The position numbers and the translations under genes are program-made. Of a stretch of DNA of 64,000 nt, positions 10,701 to 24,051 are shown one piece after another. Each line of letters begins with the position of its first letter. Within the stretch, counting starts at the first letter, position 1. The stretch is taken from the NCBI RefSeq assembly GCF_965638725.1, contig NC_134982.1, positions 61,751,816-61,815,815 of the forward strand, in the 5' to 3' direction. This stretch comes from Aptenodytes patagonicus. Taxonomy: Eukaryota > Chordata > Aves > Sphenisciformes > Spheniscidae. The notes under the pieces are model-generated. The model saw nothing but the letters and a program-made list of their open reading frames with translations. It made no database searches and was not told the DNA's origin.

Positions 10701-13700
10701 ATTTGTTTCCTTCCATGCTGCTTGCCTCACCCATTTAAAAAACAAATCAACATGAAAATAATTAAGATAAACATTTAAATGATGTATGCATTGGAAGGAA
10801 GGAAAAGTTGGAAAGGAAATACTGTCTGAAACTTTTAATCAGAATATATTAAAATGATGTCTATGTATTGACACAATATATTGTGTCTGATTTGAAGACC
10901 ATTAAAATCCATCACATATTTCTGGGTCATGTATACAAGGTATACTGCCTTGAACTAGATTATGTTATCCCTTGCTTCAGTGGAAAGGAGATTTTGGATT
11001 TCCTATTAGAAGAATATTGACAGCGGAAAACCTCTAGTCTCTCATATCTCTACTAATGGCTCTAAATCCAAATCTGAGGTGAGACACTTCAGCTAAGCTT
11101 GTTGTAACTCATTAAATTTGCAGGGAAGGAGGGTGACCTTTGAAAAAGGCATGGAAAACAGAGATGATTTCAACACACTGTGGAAGAGGCTCGTTGCCTT
11201 GCGTGTTTGGGCTTTAATTACAGAGATTTTTTTCAATGTTCCCCATCATTCTCTTCTGTGGCTGCCAGACCTGTAAGTGAAATCTGTAGTCAAGCTTTCC
11301 GCCGGAAAGTGTCCAGGGACAGCATAGCCCTATAGTACAAGGTCAGCTACATGGATCATGAAGCTCAAGAAACTTTTTCAGTAGCTAGGGAATGCTGTCC
11401 GCATTTTGAATTGTACACGAATGATAGGTGGTTTTGGCCTAGTTTTACTTTCACCTTCTCCTGCCTCTGACATTACCCCTGCAGGACACCATTAAAGTCT
11501 CTGTGCTTTGACATTGGGATTTCAATGCTGATTTCTTTTGAAAAAGGTTGACTGAGGAGCGTTCCCTAATTGCAGTCTGTTTTTTCTGCTTACAAGATGG
11601 AAAGTGAAATGCTGCCTATCACTAAAGCACATAGCATGGCTTTCTTGTTGAATTTCACTAGCTTGGTTTTGGCTCTAAGATGAAGCTCAGATCTACTGTT
11701 TTCTGCCACCTTTAAGAATAGGTATCTGCGTAGGTAGATACCTATATAGGTATATAGGTATAGGAATAGGTACAGCAACTACTTTAGCTCTTTGGTGAAA
11801 TGCATTTAGTATAAAATTCTACAGGGGGCAAGAAAAGATTTCTGGTGACATGACAGATGTAGAAACCCTTTAACATTTCACACTCCTTTCTGTTTACTTG
11901 TTAAGGATTAATCTTGTGTTTCACCCTCAAGGAGAGATGCATAACAGAAACACACAACACAAACTCTTTGTTTTGAGAGAGATTGCAAGGGAATGAGGTA
12001 GCACCAGAGGTAATCTGTAGATCTGAGGTGTCACAGTTAAGTGTTTCCTGATGATTGCTACTAGCAATGAAAGTAAAAAAAATGAAGTCTGAGTGTTCAC
12101 AGACATGATTTAAAGATATGAATGACTGGGAATAATGCTGCTCTGTAGAGCAGGTCATAGGCTTTTACCATGCTTGTTGACAACGGCTTGCTGCAACAAA
12201 CAGTTCGTTCTGCATTATGTAGCCTGCTGTCATCTTCATATATTCACACTGACACTCCAAGGTCATCTAGAATCTGAAATAAGAATTCAAACATCTATTC
12301 TGTGAGACACTATTTAAGTGAACTAACCTATTTAAGTTAAATAGGTTATAGTTTTAATGGCTATCTTTCCAGAGTTTCTGTACAGAGGAAGGTTTGAGGA
12401 TACTTTCTAGGTTACCAGTTTCTTCAGGTTTTAGTGGTATCAACCGTTACACAAAGATGACAGTGTGTCTCAAGCAAGGAGAATCTGTCAGAACAGAATG
12501 TTCCCCTCCCCCATCACTGCCTGAAACATTTAAAGATGTCGTTGTTATGCATGTAATAATTATAATATGTTATTTGCTCGCTTTGCATGCCTGTCAGCCT
12601 TGCTCCCTCAACCACATGAAGCAGCAGTTTTGCTAAAGGACTTACGTTCTGCAGCTTGGCCTACCCCACCACCTTATTGGATGTCTTCACTGGCACCGTA
12701 CTTCATTTCTACCATGAAGAAAGTCTTCATTTTTTTTTGTTTTGCTTCTCTTCCCTGGTCTGTTTCTGCTCCTGATGCTTCTTCCATTTTTCTGCCCATC
12801 TTTGTTTCCCTTTAGTCTCTGGCTGGTACTTCCTCTTATGCAGTCCTTTTGCCCTGGATAGGTCCCTGTATCTCCCACGTGTCCTAATCATCACCAAAAC
12901 CCTTAAAATTAATTTCTTCCAAGAAGCTGTTCTGGTCTATTTGCCTCACCTGTAGTGTCACTTCCTTGGTTTGTTTGGGTGTCTGTCCTCTCCCTTTTCT
13001 ATTTGATCTTTGTCGTATGCTGAGGCAATGTGTGGCACAGAAACCAGATTAATCTGGGTTTGTGAATCTTATGCATGTTACTGAAGGCTGTGGCAGTGTC
13101 ACAGTGCCTTTTCTGCCCTTGATCCACCAAGGATACAAAGCTATTATAGCTCCAGTCAATATTTCATGCTTTTAATTCTGACAGTTCAGTCAGCTGGCCA
13201 ATGCAGCAGCTGCCACACACATATTTACAGCACTCCTTTCATTGTCACCAGTGGCTATTTGATTAAAAAGAGATCAGGGAGGAATGCATTGGTCTAAGCC
13301 TGTCTCTAATGAAGTTGTAACATAAAGTCCACTAACGATTGCTTCCTCCTCACACTTTCTTGCTTGGTCTTTCAGCACACGGGCCAGAGCAATCTGTTGT
13401 TCCCATACTGGGACACCAAGGGTGGAGGTGGTGGAGGTGCTGCTGAGGCCAGAAGGCTGAAAACTTGAAGCTGACTTGCTGAGAGACTTCTTACTGCATC
13501 TGTAAGATACCTTTGCTTCTTTGCATACCCCCAGCAAATCCTTTGTACTCCTTAAAACTGACATACCATTGTTTGCCTTAATGGTGATAAAGCCTATGTT
13601 TAGATTTCACTCTCAAAGCTGTATGTGAGGTTCTATGTACACAGTACGTGTTCAGGCAGTATATAATCCCTTTGAGACTGCCACCTTAGAACTGTTCGAT

Positions 13701-16700
13701 TTGTGGAAATCATCATGCTTTTTGTTTTTAGCATGTAGCTGAGTTTAGCTGCTTTTGCTGTATGAAGTTATTTGTTCCTGTCCTACAGTCTGAATGCATT
13801 TATGTTACTAACGCATAAGCATTTTCATGAACTGCTTGCTCTCTGGCATACATTGTATGTGCCCCACATTTGACTTGAAAGCTTTTTTACCTCTGAAGTG
13901 AATCCTTTTCCTGCATGCTTAAGAGAAAAATGTTAAATTACTGGTGGTTAGAACCTCCGGAAAAAAATCCTGTGGCGATGTTCATGAGTGCTTTTATTTG
14001 TATAGGAATAAAAGATTTTAAGGTATGATTTAGTGCTTAATGCTTTCTAATTTTCCCTTGCAGGAGAAAGAGTAAGTAATAGGAAGAAAAGTCATGTGGA
14101 GGGGAAAGAACCAGCAAAAGTAGTGGGTCTCTTTGCATAGTTAAAACAAAAAACTATCCCAGATGCTAGTGCAGAAAAAAAGTGTGATTTTGGTGAATAT
14201 CATGGGTTCAGATACTGTATGACCACTATTGTGAATAGTGACCCCGAGAAAAAGCCCCCTGGAGGCATGGGCTTTTAGTAAGGTTGTTTCACAGCTGATA
14301 AGTAAGATCACACTGTGTGCTCTCACTCTCAATTTGTTTAGCATGGAAGATTTTTGAAAGCTTTCAAATCTTAAATAAATGCTTAAATTATTATAAATTC
14401 TGTTGGTCATGAATAGCAACAATAAATCAGCTTAGGAAAGAAATTACTCCTCCCGTCAGCCTGCAAGTGCAGTTTGAGAGCCCCTTTAGTGTTTTAGGGC
14501 ACCTTTTACATTTGGTGAGGTGAGCACTAGCATGTATAAAAAGTTGCAGCATCTCCTTCTTGATGTGAAATGTTTTAAAATTTCTTTTCCTCTGATCTTC
14601 ATTAATTGCACTACGTTACTTGTCATCGCTTCAGTGACCAACTCCAATACTCTCCTTACTTTACATTGCAATCTCACCTCCTACAGTGTGAAAGCTTTAT
14701 TTTTCATTGCAGTGCCATTTACAAGATGTTAAGGGCAAGCAGCTGCACACTGTGGATATGTATGGATATTTCTTCTGAGCCTTTGTTCTTCCACTGATAC
14801 AGCAATTAGACTGAAGCTGCAAAGGGGCAGGAGAAGAAAAGCTCTCCCTGTGCGATTCCCTCTATCAAGCTGCACATCTCTGAACTGAAATTTCCGAGTT
14901 CACTGCTTTTGTAAGAGTGCTAGTTTGGCACTCTAAGCAAACAAATGAGCAAATAAACTGAAACCAAACAAATGCACGTTTTCAATTGGGAGAGGTCTGG
15001 TGTCCTATTATTATACATTTTTATCCTCTCAGCAGCTAGTACGGAGATCTTCAAACTGTTCCCTTGGGGGTTTCTTGGTAAGGAGTTTCCACTCTGTCGA
15101 AAGGCTCTTTCTGGGCAGCTATCTCCAGAGAAAATCATGTCTAAGCTACTAGACAGTAAACAACAGCTCAGTCCCACAGGGTCTAGGGTGACCTGAATAA
15201 GGTTCAAACTAAAGGTAATGACAGCAGTACATTCCTTCCAGAACATCTGTGCACATGTGCATGTATAATGTTGACTGTGAATACTTTAAATAGCCTTGGT
15301 CAAACCTCAAGCAAAACGACTTACAAGACACTGTGAAATAACGGATGTTTTGGTAACAGTTTACTTTTATCTGCACAAATAAATAAGTATGGTTGCAAAT
15401 GTGTCAGGGTGTGTCCTTATCAGTCCTTCCAAGATTTTATACCATTTACTGTTTTCACATGTTCTCTCTTTGTATGTAGACACTCCATAATGTTGTCACG
15501 ATGAATGTGATGACATAGCTTTGTATATCCAGGATTAAAATCTACATGTATTTACGCTTACTTCCTGTTGGTCTTCAACTCTCCTTCCTCCTGTGAGCTG
15601 AATAATGGGAGAGTTTTGCCTATACTGCATTAACATCTACAGCTCAAGCAACTGTCCCTCTTGTTTTTCCCACTGGCCTTATACTAATGTGCCTTGATTG
15701 CTGAACAATTTGTTTTTACTAACAAGTTTTCTTTTTACTGTCTATCAGTTGTCACTGCAACGCTCCATAATAGGTTTACTAACTAACTGTGCTGTGTTCA
15801 ATTTTCCTTACAAAAGAATCTCATTTTTTGATTTCTAGATGCAGCATCTCAAACCTGTTTTAAAGGAGACCACCTTTCTTGCTGTTAACAGGAAACATGT
15901 TTTGCGTCTGTTTATAGTGGGCTATAATCCACTACACAGGGAAAATACGTTTTGCAAACTTTCATTTTATATCAAGAAGGGCTTGGAGGCCCTAGACCTT
16001 TGAGCCTCAGTTCAGCCTTGCACCAGCAGACTTGGTGAAAAGCCTGCACGCACAACACGCCGCTATTGAGATATACCTGCACGAGCTTGTCACCTAGTAG
16101 CCCAACCACACCACTGCACTAACCTGGCTACGGTGCTCTGGGTATCCAAGCTAGCTTCTCTGGAGCAGCCTTGGGGGTCAGCATGGCAGCATGCTGTGTA
16201 GTGTAGACCCATAGGCCCTTTTGCATGTTTAGATGGATTGTACCACTTGAGCTGAGAAATCACTGCTTCTTCAAAGCTGCTACCTGGCTATTCTTTATGG
16301 ATCACAGGCAGTTTACATCTGTGGAGGCAACTCTGAGTGGCAAATATTAGCTATTATACTGTTGGAAAAGAATTAGCATATTGTGGTTACTATTATGGTA
16401 CGCATAATAGTATATAATTAAAAAACCTTCACATCTCAAGACTCTGGCATATTAAAAATAGAAAAATATCTAGCATATTTTCACATAGTCATTGCTATGT
16501 GAACCTGAAAATAATGTTGGTCTGTATAAAAGTCCTTATACAATACAATGCCTTCTTCATTCTACCAACTGAAAAACAAGAAATGAAAAGAGAGAAAGGT
16601 TAAAAAAAATAGAAACATTACTTTTTAAATTCTATTTTTCATTCCTTACCTCTGACCTGAAGTCTCTGAAGCTGGAGCTGTGCTCCTGACAGACCTCAGT

Positions 16701-18180
16701 AGCTGATAACAAGTGCTGAAATTTCATGTCCAAACTTGATGTCAAAATAAGTTTTCTATGAAAGTTGAACAGCATCCTGTAACAAAGGATATACATCTGC
16801 TATTCAGCTGTACAGTGCTGTTATCTGAATGTCAGAGTATGTTTTAAAATGTCTTCAAGTATAGGCCTTTCTTCTCATTGTTTCTAGCAACCAATCATCA
16901 CCTCAGCAAATCAGCATTTGGAGCTTTTCCTGTTTTTTTGTTTTGTTTTTTTTTTTTTTTCCCCTTGAAGTGCAGGACATTTAGATTGTCGAATGTATGA
17001 AATCTTTTGTTTTCCCATAATTATCTTCAGGAGCAATTAACATTTACTATTCATCATCTTCCAGGTCATTGGTAATAAGGTCTTTTTGATCCTTGGACAG
17101 CATTGATAAGAAGGTATTTTAGTTAACTTGTAGGTTAATTTTAGTTTAATCTTAGAAATTTTTTTGCTAGGCAATGTGAGGAGATACTATCTGTGATATA
17201 AACACATACTAATTTTCATTTTCTCCCTTTTTCTTGTTGTTGTCTTATGGTGTTACCACAATAGGAATATATGTTTCATACTAGATTCTCTGTGTGTGAA
17301 TAATAAGTAGATTCTATGCTCCAAAGAGCATAAAATATAAATGGATTAGACAGACAAAAAGCAGTATTATCTCTGCTTGAAAGATGGAAAAGTGAGAACA
17401 CCTTTACTATTGACTATCCCTGAAATTTGGTTTGGATTGAATGCAATGCTCTGTCCTCTGTTATTGCAGTCTTTCTAACACCCATCTCCATACATTCCTT
17501 ACACTCTACAGATAAGTACTCTCAGCTGGTCTTTCAGATTTGGTTAGTAGAGATACTCCCTTGTTTGTTGTGAGCAGGATTCAATATCCTGGTGGGAAGC
17601 ACACACATCTTGAGATGTCTGCTCTTAGTGTACCAGGAGAATGTCTCATTCCCCTTCACACAAAATATTGCCTTTACTAAAGGTCTTCATCTTTTGTACT
17701 ACACAATAACTTTTAAGGATTTTTTTTTTCATTGTCATGTGGCCAGATGTGGATTATTTGCTGCCTTGTTACCCTGGTTTGTTGGGTAATTTGTTGGCTT
17801 GACTGGAAGCTTTCATAGGAATGGGAAGCTTTTCTAATCTACAGTTGTGAAACTCTTAATCTCATTTTGCACAATGGAGAATAAAAGAGATTAATGCACT
17901 TGCTGCCATCAGTGAATTTTCTCCCTAGTGCTGTACATGCTGATACATAATATTCTGTGGCCTTTTCAAGATGCCTTTTAATGGTTTCCTGTACAGTTCT
18001 TATTCAAAGATGACCTAATGATGTCCTTCAGTCCCAGGAACTCAGCCAGTAGCTTCCTCTTGGCCTGAGCCTTTCCCTGCCAAAAGTTGTGTGCTGCTGG
18101 CCATGTCCTGCTTCTTGGATTTACCAGAACTGTGCCTCTAACAGCAGGTCTAACTGCTGTTCAGGTTTCTAAAGAGTTTA
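7723..18180. other. Long intergenic stretch without recognised genes
   Basis: About 10 kb carries only short frames. The one protein-like frame is 13274-13606 on the minus strand (111 codons, ending in QQIALARVLKDQARKCEEEA), which is not recognised and has no clear splice sites. Poly-T and AT tracts (about 16935-16960) are simple repeats. Confidence 0.5.
11738..11753. repeat. 16-bp perfect palindrome in a TAGGTA-rich patch
   Basis: ATACCTATATAGGTAT is a perfect palindrome within a short array of TAGGTA-like units (11729-11773). Nothing else marks the site; it is probably a simple-sequence patch. Confidence 0.7.
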
Positions 18181-18480
18181 GGACAGCATCAACTTTCTTC
18201 ATTTTTTCAAGTGCTTGCTGAAGCCCTCTCTGTATCTTTGGAAGATGAACTTTGTCAAGGTTTTCTGTACGAATGTACAGAGTCTAGAAAGATAGTTCAC
18301 TATCCCTGTAAATTGTTGAGCTCCTCTTATAACCTGCGGTTTGACGATTTGCTTAACAGCTTGTGGGATTTCACTGGAGTCCTGCAGGAGCCAATGTGTA
18401 TTAAACATAAAGAAGTCAGCTCTCCTCAGCTTTGCATGAAGTCTGCTCAGCAGTTGTCAAGTTTTGGTTTTATGGTCTGA
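18181..18480 (-). mobile_element. Relic resembling Ty3/Gypsy pol (RT end to RNase H hinge)
   Basis: On the minus strand the frame from about 18480 to 18199 reads QLLSRLHAK, a short decayed part, then EIPQAVKQIVKPQ, GAQQFTGIVNYLSRL, and QRYREGFSKHLKK before a stop. The order and spacing match the RT thumb and RNase H hinge of Ty3/Gypsy elements: QRF-G-VNYL-RF followed some 25 residues later by an AF--LK segment. There is a stop just upstream and no palm motif, LTR or integrase that I could place. It is an old fragment without coding capacity. Chance similarity is possible but the ordered match is hard to explain otherwise. Confidence 0.55.
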
Positions 18481-18539
18481 TATTTGTTGCTTGCTACATA
18501 GCACTTTTCCCAATGGAGGATTGCATCAGAGAGCCTTCA

Positions 18540-21500
18540 GGGGCTGAGCTGAGGCTCCAGCACCACTGGTTGTTCCCAGCAGCCTTGTCAGCACCAGTTT
18601 ATCTAGCTCGATAGAACTGAACCTTTCTTAACAGCAGAAACAATGAGTCACTTTCCATCTGACAAAACAGCTATGTATCCTCAGTCATTTGCAGTGGATA
18701 ATGGCTCCTCTGCTCCGGGATGCTGGGTCACCCTGCAGCTCTGCTTCACCAGATTCTCACCGCAAGCAGGCTGTTCATCCACCCCAGCCAGAGTCTGTGA
18801 CACCCTGTCCTTGTAAAAGCTCCCTGCAAGGGTTCTTCATGCAACGACTCTTCTGGCACTCCTGCATATTTATTTGTGCTTCTGTGAGGAGGGGAAAAGT
18901 CTCTTGCTGACTCCACTTTGTCCTCTTGGTGAGGATCCTTGATTCAAAACAAGATCCTTGATCTGAATTCTTTTTCTGCTTGACAGAGAGAGGTGACTGT
19001 TCTCACTCTTCTTTCACAATGAATGTATTATGTGGTATACCTTGCTTACCCTGTTGTGGGTGGAACTCCTACACATCCACCCATTGCCATCAGCTCAAAG
19101 TGACAGTGTTTCCTTTCACTTTCCTGTCATATTACAGCCTACTTTTCTTCTCACAGATGGCCCATAGAATGATTTTAAAAAGCATCTGGCCATATTTCTC
19201 CACTCTGTTATTACCACTTATTAATACTGTTGGGATTATGCTGTACTTGGCTTGCAACCCAGATAAAATTGGCAATGACCTAATGATCTAACAGAGTAAG
19301 TGGAAATAAGCAGCCTTTGCAGCAATGAATGTACTCTGATTGCATGGGAAAGAGTGACTGTTGCATAAATATGTAAACTTTTGTTTTGCTAGCACAGGTA
19401 TTTACAATCACAAAGACATAGCAGGCTGGAATTCAGTTTTGCAGGGATTATGGGTATTTGTTCTGGTTTCCAACCTGTGCAGAGATAGATGCCAGCTTGT
19501 CTTGTGTCTGGTAATATCTTAAGTCAAACTAGGGCAGATTTTCCTACCCCTGCTATAACCACACTGTGAGAATCCGCCTTTCTTGTTGGAAGTTTGTGTA
19601 TCCACAGTCACTGTGTGTACTGCTGCTCATTATTTCGTTAGTGGTGACTGCCTAATTTAATTTTTTTTTTCTTCTACTTTTGCACTGTAGTTTTTAGTAT
19701 ATTCTTCATTCCAGCTTTCATGCTGTCTCCTTGACAGTGGATTATTAGGAATGTAGTGTCAGCTGGGGCTGCTTCTTGGGTTCTTGCAGACTGAGCTTGA
19801 AACTTGTGGTTCTCTGGTGGCTCTTACTGCTTCTATCCTTTCCCTCATCAGATTGCTTTGCTATTTCCCTAGAATGAGGTCTGTTTCATTGGCAAAATCT
19901 ATGCTGTTTTTCAAACTTGTTTGTGAACCACAACTTGTAGTATCTCTATCCTACACAGAAACACAAAGTACAAGCTGGTGTGCTGGCTCTTTCATATGGT
20001 GCTGTACAGAGGCACACTGGAGCTTTCTTCCAGCAGTCATACAGCCTTGCACTGGCTGCAGGGCTACTTCCAGTAGAGAGTTATTACTAGGTCTGATGCC
20101 TGCTCCCTTGTGTGCTATAGATATGCACTTAGAGACATACCCTTCCAGATCCATGCTTTTCCCTTCATGAACATACTACCTCATCTCCGATTAGTGGTTC
20201 CATTTGTGTTTCAAAACCATCTCTGCAGCAGTAATGGCAATTGCTTATTTGGAGAAGCAATTTCAGGACGTTTACTTCTCTACCTGCTTTACGAGCATTT
20301 TTTCAGTGCCCAGTTCACTGGGCCACCAGCATGGGTCTTTTTGCTCTGTGTGGTTTGACCAACACATGCATGATGCCAAATTTCCTTATAGGAAAGTCAT
20401 TAGCTGTGCTTGCTGATCACTGGCAAATAATAACATATTCAATGTAAAATACCGTTGTATAGAAGGATCAAGGACCTGGCCTCTGGCTTGGTATGAGTCC
20501 TAGGCCAAAATTCCCAGAGCCTCAGTGGTTATAATTTGTTCCCACTGAAAAGAATTAATTTGTTTCATGCCAGCAGAGAGTCCAGAACAGGCTGAGCATG
20601 CTGTTTTCCCTGTATGGTGTGTTGACTCATCTGGCCTTCTAGTCTGGTGAGGAGTCTGAGGAAGAGGATGCCAGAGCAGTGCATCCACTGGTCTTTCTGC
20701 AAAAGGACTCCAGGTGTGCAGAAAGGGGAATCACACTTCCTTGACAGGGAGGTGCAACCTGGGGAAAGTAGTTGCTTGTGGAGTCTTTAATGGCTGCCCT
20801 GGGAAATTGTCCTTCTTCCCAACAGCTAATTTTCTTATTTCTCCCTGTGTGGAGAAAAACATGTTAATTTCAAGAATGGTCCCATGGCAGCTGACAACTA
20901 GTAAAATAACTGGTTAATATTGGGTCTGAGTACAATTATCTGTTGTAATATTATTTTAGAATACCCATTGCTGTGGCAACTGGAGAGCGGTGAACAGTTG
21001 TTCTTGTCCTGTGTCAGGAAAACTTACTTTATATTTGTGAAAATGAAGATGAAAGTAGTGAACTGAATTTGTTGAATCTGCATAGTACACCTGCTAAAGT
21101 CCTGAGGGTAGCTACAAGTTCAGCAGCTATTCTGTACCTGTGGAATTATAGCGGTTTATGAGGTTGTGCATTTTAACATTTGAGGTTAGCTTTTAAAGAA
21201 AGGATATTTAGCTAAAGACTCCATAGTGTTGCTAAAAAAGTTGTATGTCTTCCTATTTCAGAATTTGAAGCAATGGCACTATTTAGAGAAAAATCTCAGC
21301 CTAAATCCAACAGAAGATTAAAAAAAAAGCAGTAATTGATTGTATATCCCTTAGTATTTATTCAAAATTCATAAATTTACTCCTCAGTAATCCCATTGCA
21401 AATTTTGTTTTTCATTCCTAGATGGGACAAGGGCAAGTATGTTAAAAATTTCTTGCAGAATATCCTTCTTCCAAATGTTTGTTTCAGATCATTTTCACTT

Positions 21501-21773
21501 AGAAATTTAGAAATTATTTTATACTTGAAATATTTTAATATTTTTTAAGCATAAAAAGACTTACCATTTATTTTTTATTGAAATATATCTTCTTCTAAAT
21601 CAGGTTTTCAAATATTTTTTTCTAAATCACAGTGGCTGCAGTTTATTGTAATGAAAACAAGACATTTCAGCTGGTGCTAGATAACAGCTGTTCTCAGAAA
21701 TGTAAAATTAAGAAAATATTAAGTTATAAATTATAAAAATAGGTATGATATTATACATTGCTACAACTGACAT
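18540..21773. other. Intergenic DNA, nothing firmly recognised
   Basis: Many overlapping short frames of 60-128 codons occur on both strands (for example 19784-20170 plus), but none has a domain. Some minus-strand text near 20 kb looked faintly like a Gypsy integrase, but was not accepted. Confidence 0.45.
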
Positions 21774-21818
21774 CATAACATAACATAACATAACATAACA
21801 TAACATAACATAACATAA
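21774..21818. repeat. (CATAA)9 microsatellite at a CR1 5' junction
   Basis: Nine exact CATAA units run to within a few bases of the CR1 truncation point. They are likely to be length-variable. Confidence 0.95.
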
Positions 21819-21819
21819 A

Positions 21820-24051
21820 AGTTCAAGATCCTTAGGGCACCGAGGAGGGCGCACAGCCAGCTCACTACCCTGGACTTCAGGAGAGCGGACTTTGGCCTCT
21901 TCAGGGATCTGCTTGGCAGAGTGCCGTGGGACAAAGCCCTGGAGGGAAGAGGGGCCCAAGAAAGCTGGGTAATATTCAAGGATCACCTCCTTCAAGCTCA
22001 GGAGCGATGCTTGCCAACAAAAAAGGAAGTCAGGCAAAAACACCAGGAGGCCTGCATGGATGAACCAGGAGCTCCTGGACAAACTCAGACACAAAAAGGA
22101 AGCCTACAGAGGGTGGAAGCAAGGACAGGTAGCCTGGGAGGAATACAGAGAAATTGTCCGAGCAGCCAGGGATCAGGCTAGGAAAGCTAAAGCCCTGACA
22201 GAATTAAATCTGGCCAGGGACATCAAGGGCAAAAAGAAAAGCTTCTATAGGTACGTTGGGGAAAAAAGGAAGATGAGGGAAAATATGGGCCCTCTCCGGA
22301 ATGAAATGGGAGACCTGGTTACCTGGGACACGGAGAAGGCGGAGGTATTCAATGACTTTTTTGACTCGGTCTTCACCGGCAAGTGCTTGAGCCTCACTGC
22401 CCAAGCTGCAGAAGGCAAAGGCAGGGACTGGGAGAATGAAGAGCCACCCACTGTGGGAGAACATCAGGTTCAAGACCATCTAAGGCACCTGAAGGTGCAC
22501 AAGTCCATGGGACCCGATGAGATCCATCTGCAGGTCCTGAAGGAATTGGTGGATGAAGTTGCTAAGCTACTATCCATTGTGTTTGAGAAGTCGTGGCAGT
22601 GTGGTGAAGTTCCTCCCAACTGGAAAAGGGGAAACATCACCCCCATTTTTAAAAAGGGAAAAAAGAAAGACCCGGGGAACTACAGGCCAGTCAGTCTCAC
22701 CTCTGTGCCTGGGAAGATCGTGGAACAGATCCTCCTGGAAGCTATGGTAAGGCACAGGAAGGACAGGGAGGTGATTTGAGACAGCCAGCATGGCTTCACC
22801 AAGGGCACATCCTGCCTGACCAACCTAGTGGCCTTCTATGATGTGACTACATCAGTGGATGTGGGAAGGGCTACAGATGTCGTCTATCTGGACCTCTGTA
22901 AGGCCTTTGACACGGTCCCCCACAACAGCCTTCTCTCTAAACTGGAGAGGTGTGGAATTTGATGAGTGGACTGTCCGGTGGGTGAGGAATTGGTTAGATG
23001 GTTGCATCCAGAGGGTAGTGGTCAGTGGTTTGATGTTGAGATGGAGGTTGGTGATGAGTGGCATCCTGCAGGGGTCCATATTGGGACTGGTACTGTTTAA
23101 TATCTTCATCAATGACATAGACAGTGGGATCAAGTGCACCCTCAGCAAGTTTTCAGATGACACCAAGCTGAGTGGTGCGGTCGACATGCCAGAGGGACGA
23201 GATGCCATCCAGAGGGACCTGGACAAGCTCGAGAAGTGGGCCCGTATGAACCTCATGAGGTTCAACAGAGCCAAGTGCAAGGTCACTTGCACCTGGGTTG
23301 GGGCAACCCCCAGTATCAATACAGGCTGGGGGATGAAGGGATTGAGAGCAGCCCTGCCGAGAAGGACTTGGGGTTACTGGTGGATGAAAAGCTGGACATG
23401 AGCCGGCAATGTGCGCTTGCAGCCCAGAAGGCCAATCGTATCCTGGGTTGCATCCAAAGAAGTGTGGCCAGCAGGTCGAGGGAGGTGATTCTGCCCCTCT
23501 ACTCTGCTCTGGTGAGACCCCACCTGGAGGACTGCGTCCAGCTCTGGAGCCCTCAGCATAAGAAAGACAACAGACCTGTTGGAGTGGGTCCAGAAGAGGG
23601 TCATGAAAATGATTAGAGGGATGGAACACCTCTCCTATGAAGAAAGGCTGAGAGAGTTGGGGTTGTTTAGCCTAGAGAAGAAAAGGCTTTGGGAAGACCT
23701 TATTGCAGCCTATCAGTACTTAAAGGGGGCTTATAAAAAAGATGGCGACAGACTTTTAAGCAGGGCCTGTTGCAAGAGGACAAGGGGGAATGGCTTTAAA
23801 CTAAAGCGGGATAGATATAGACTAGATATAAGGAAGAAATTTTTTACGCTGAGTGTGATGAAACAGTGGCACAGGTTTCCCAGAGAGGTGGTGGATGCCC
23901 CATCCCTGGAAACATTCAAGGTGAGTTGGACGGGGCTCTGAGCAACCTCATTTAGTTGAAGATGTCCCTGCCCACGGCAGGGGGATTGGACTAGATGATC
24001 TAGATGAGGTCCCTTCCAACCCAAACTATTCTACGATTCTATATTTCTATG
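21820..24051 (+). mobile_element. CR1 LINE, 2.2-kb 5'-truncated copy with decayed ORF2
   Basis: The copy covers the end of the endonuclease-RT linker ([20 protein letters not shown]), the RT ([75 protein letters not shown] at about 23150) and the C-terminal part ([33 protein letters not shown]). It ends in three octamers (24028-24051). The frame is broken by a TGA at 22777-22779 (Arg codon lost, probably by CpG decay), by shifts near 22055, 22960, 23330 and 23570, and the active-site FADD has become FSDD. It cannot move on its own. Confidence 0.95.

Noticed and set aside
19784-20450. Possible Gypsy integrase on the minus strand near 20.0 kb (CASVQHHMKEP)
   Set aside because: The zinc-finger spacing is incomplete, and it would lie upstream of the RT relic on the same strand, the wrong order for Ty3/Gypsy.
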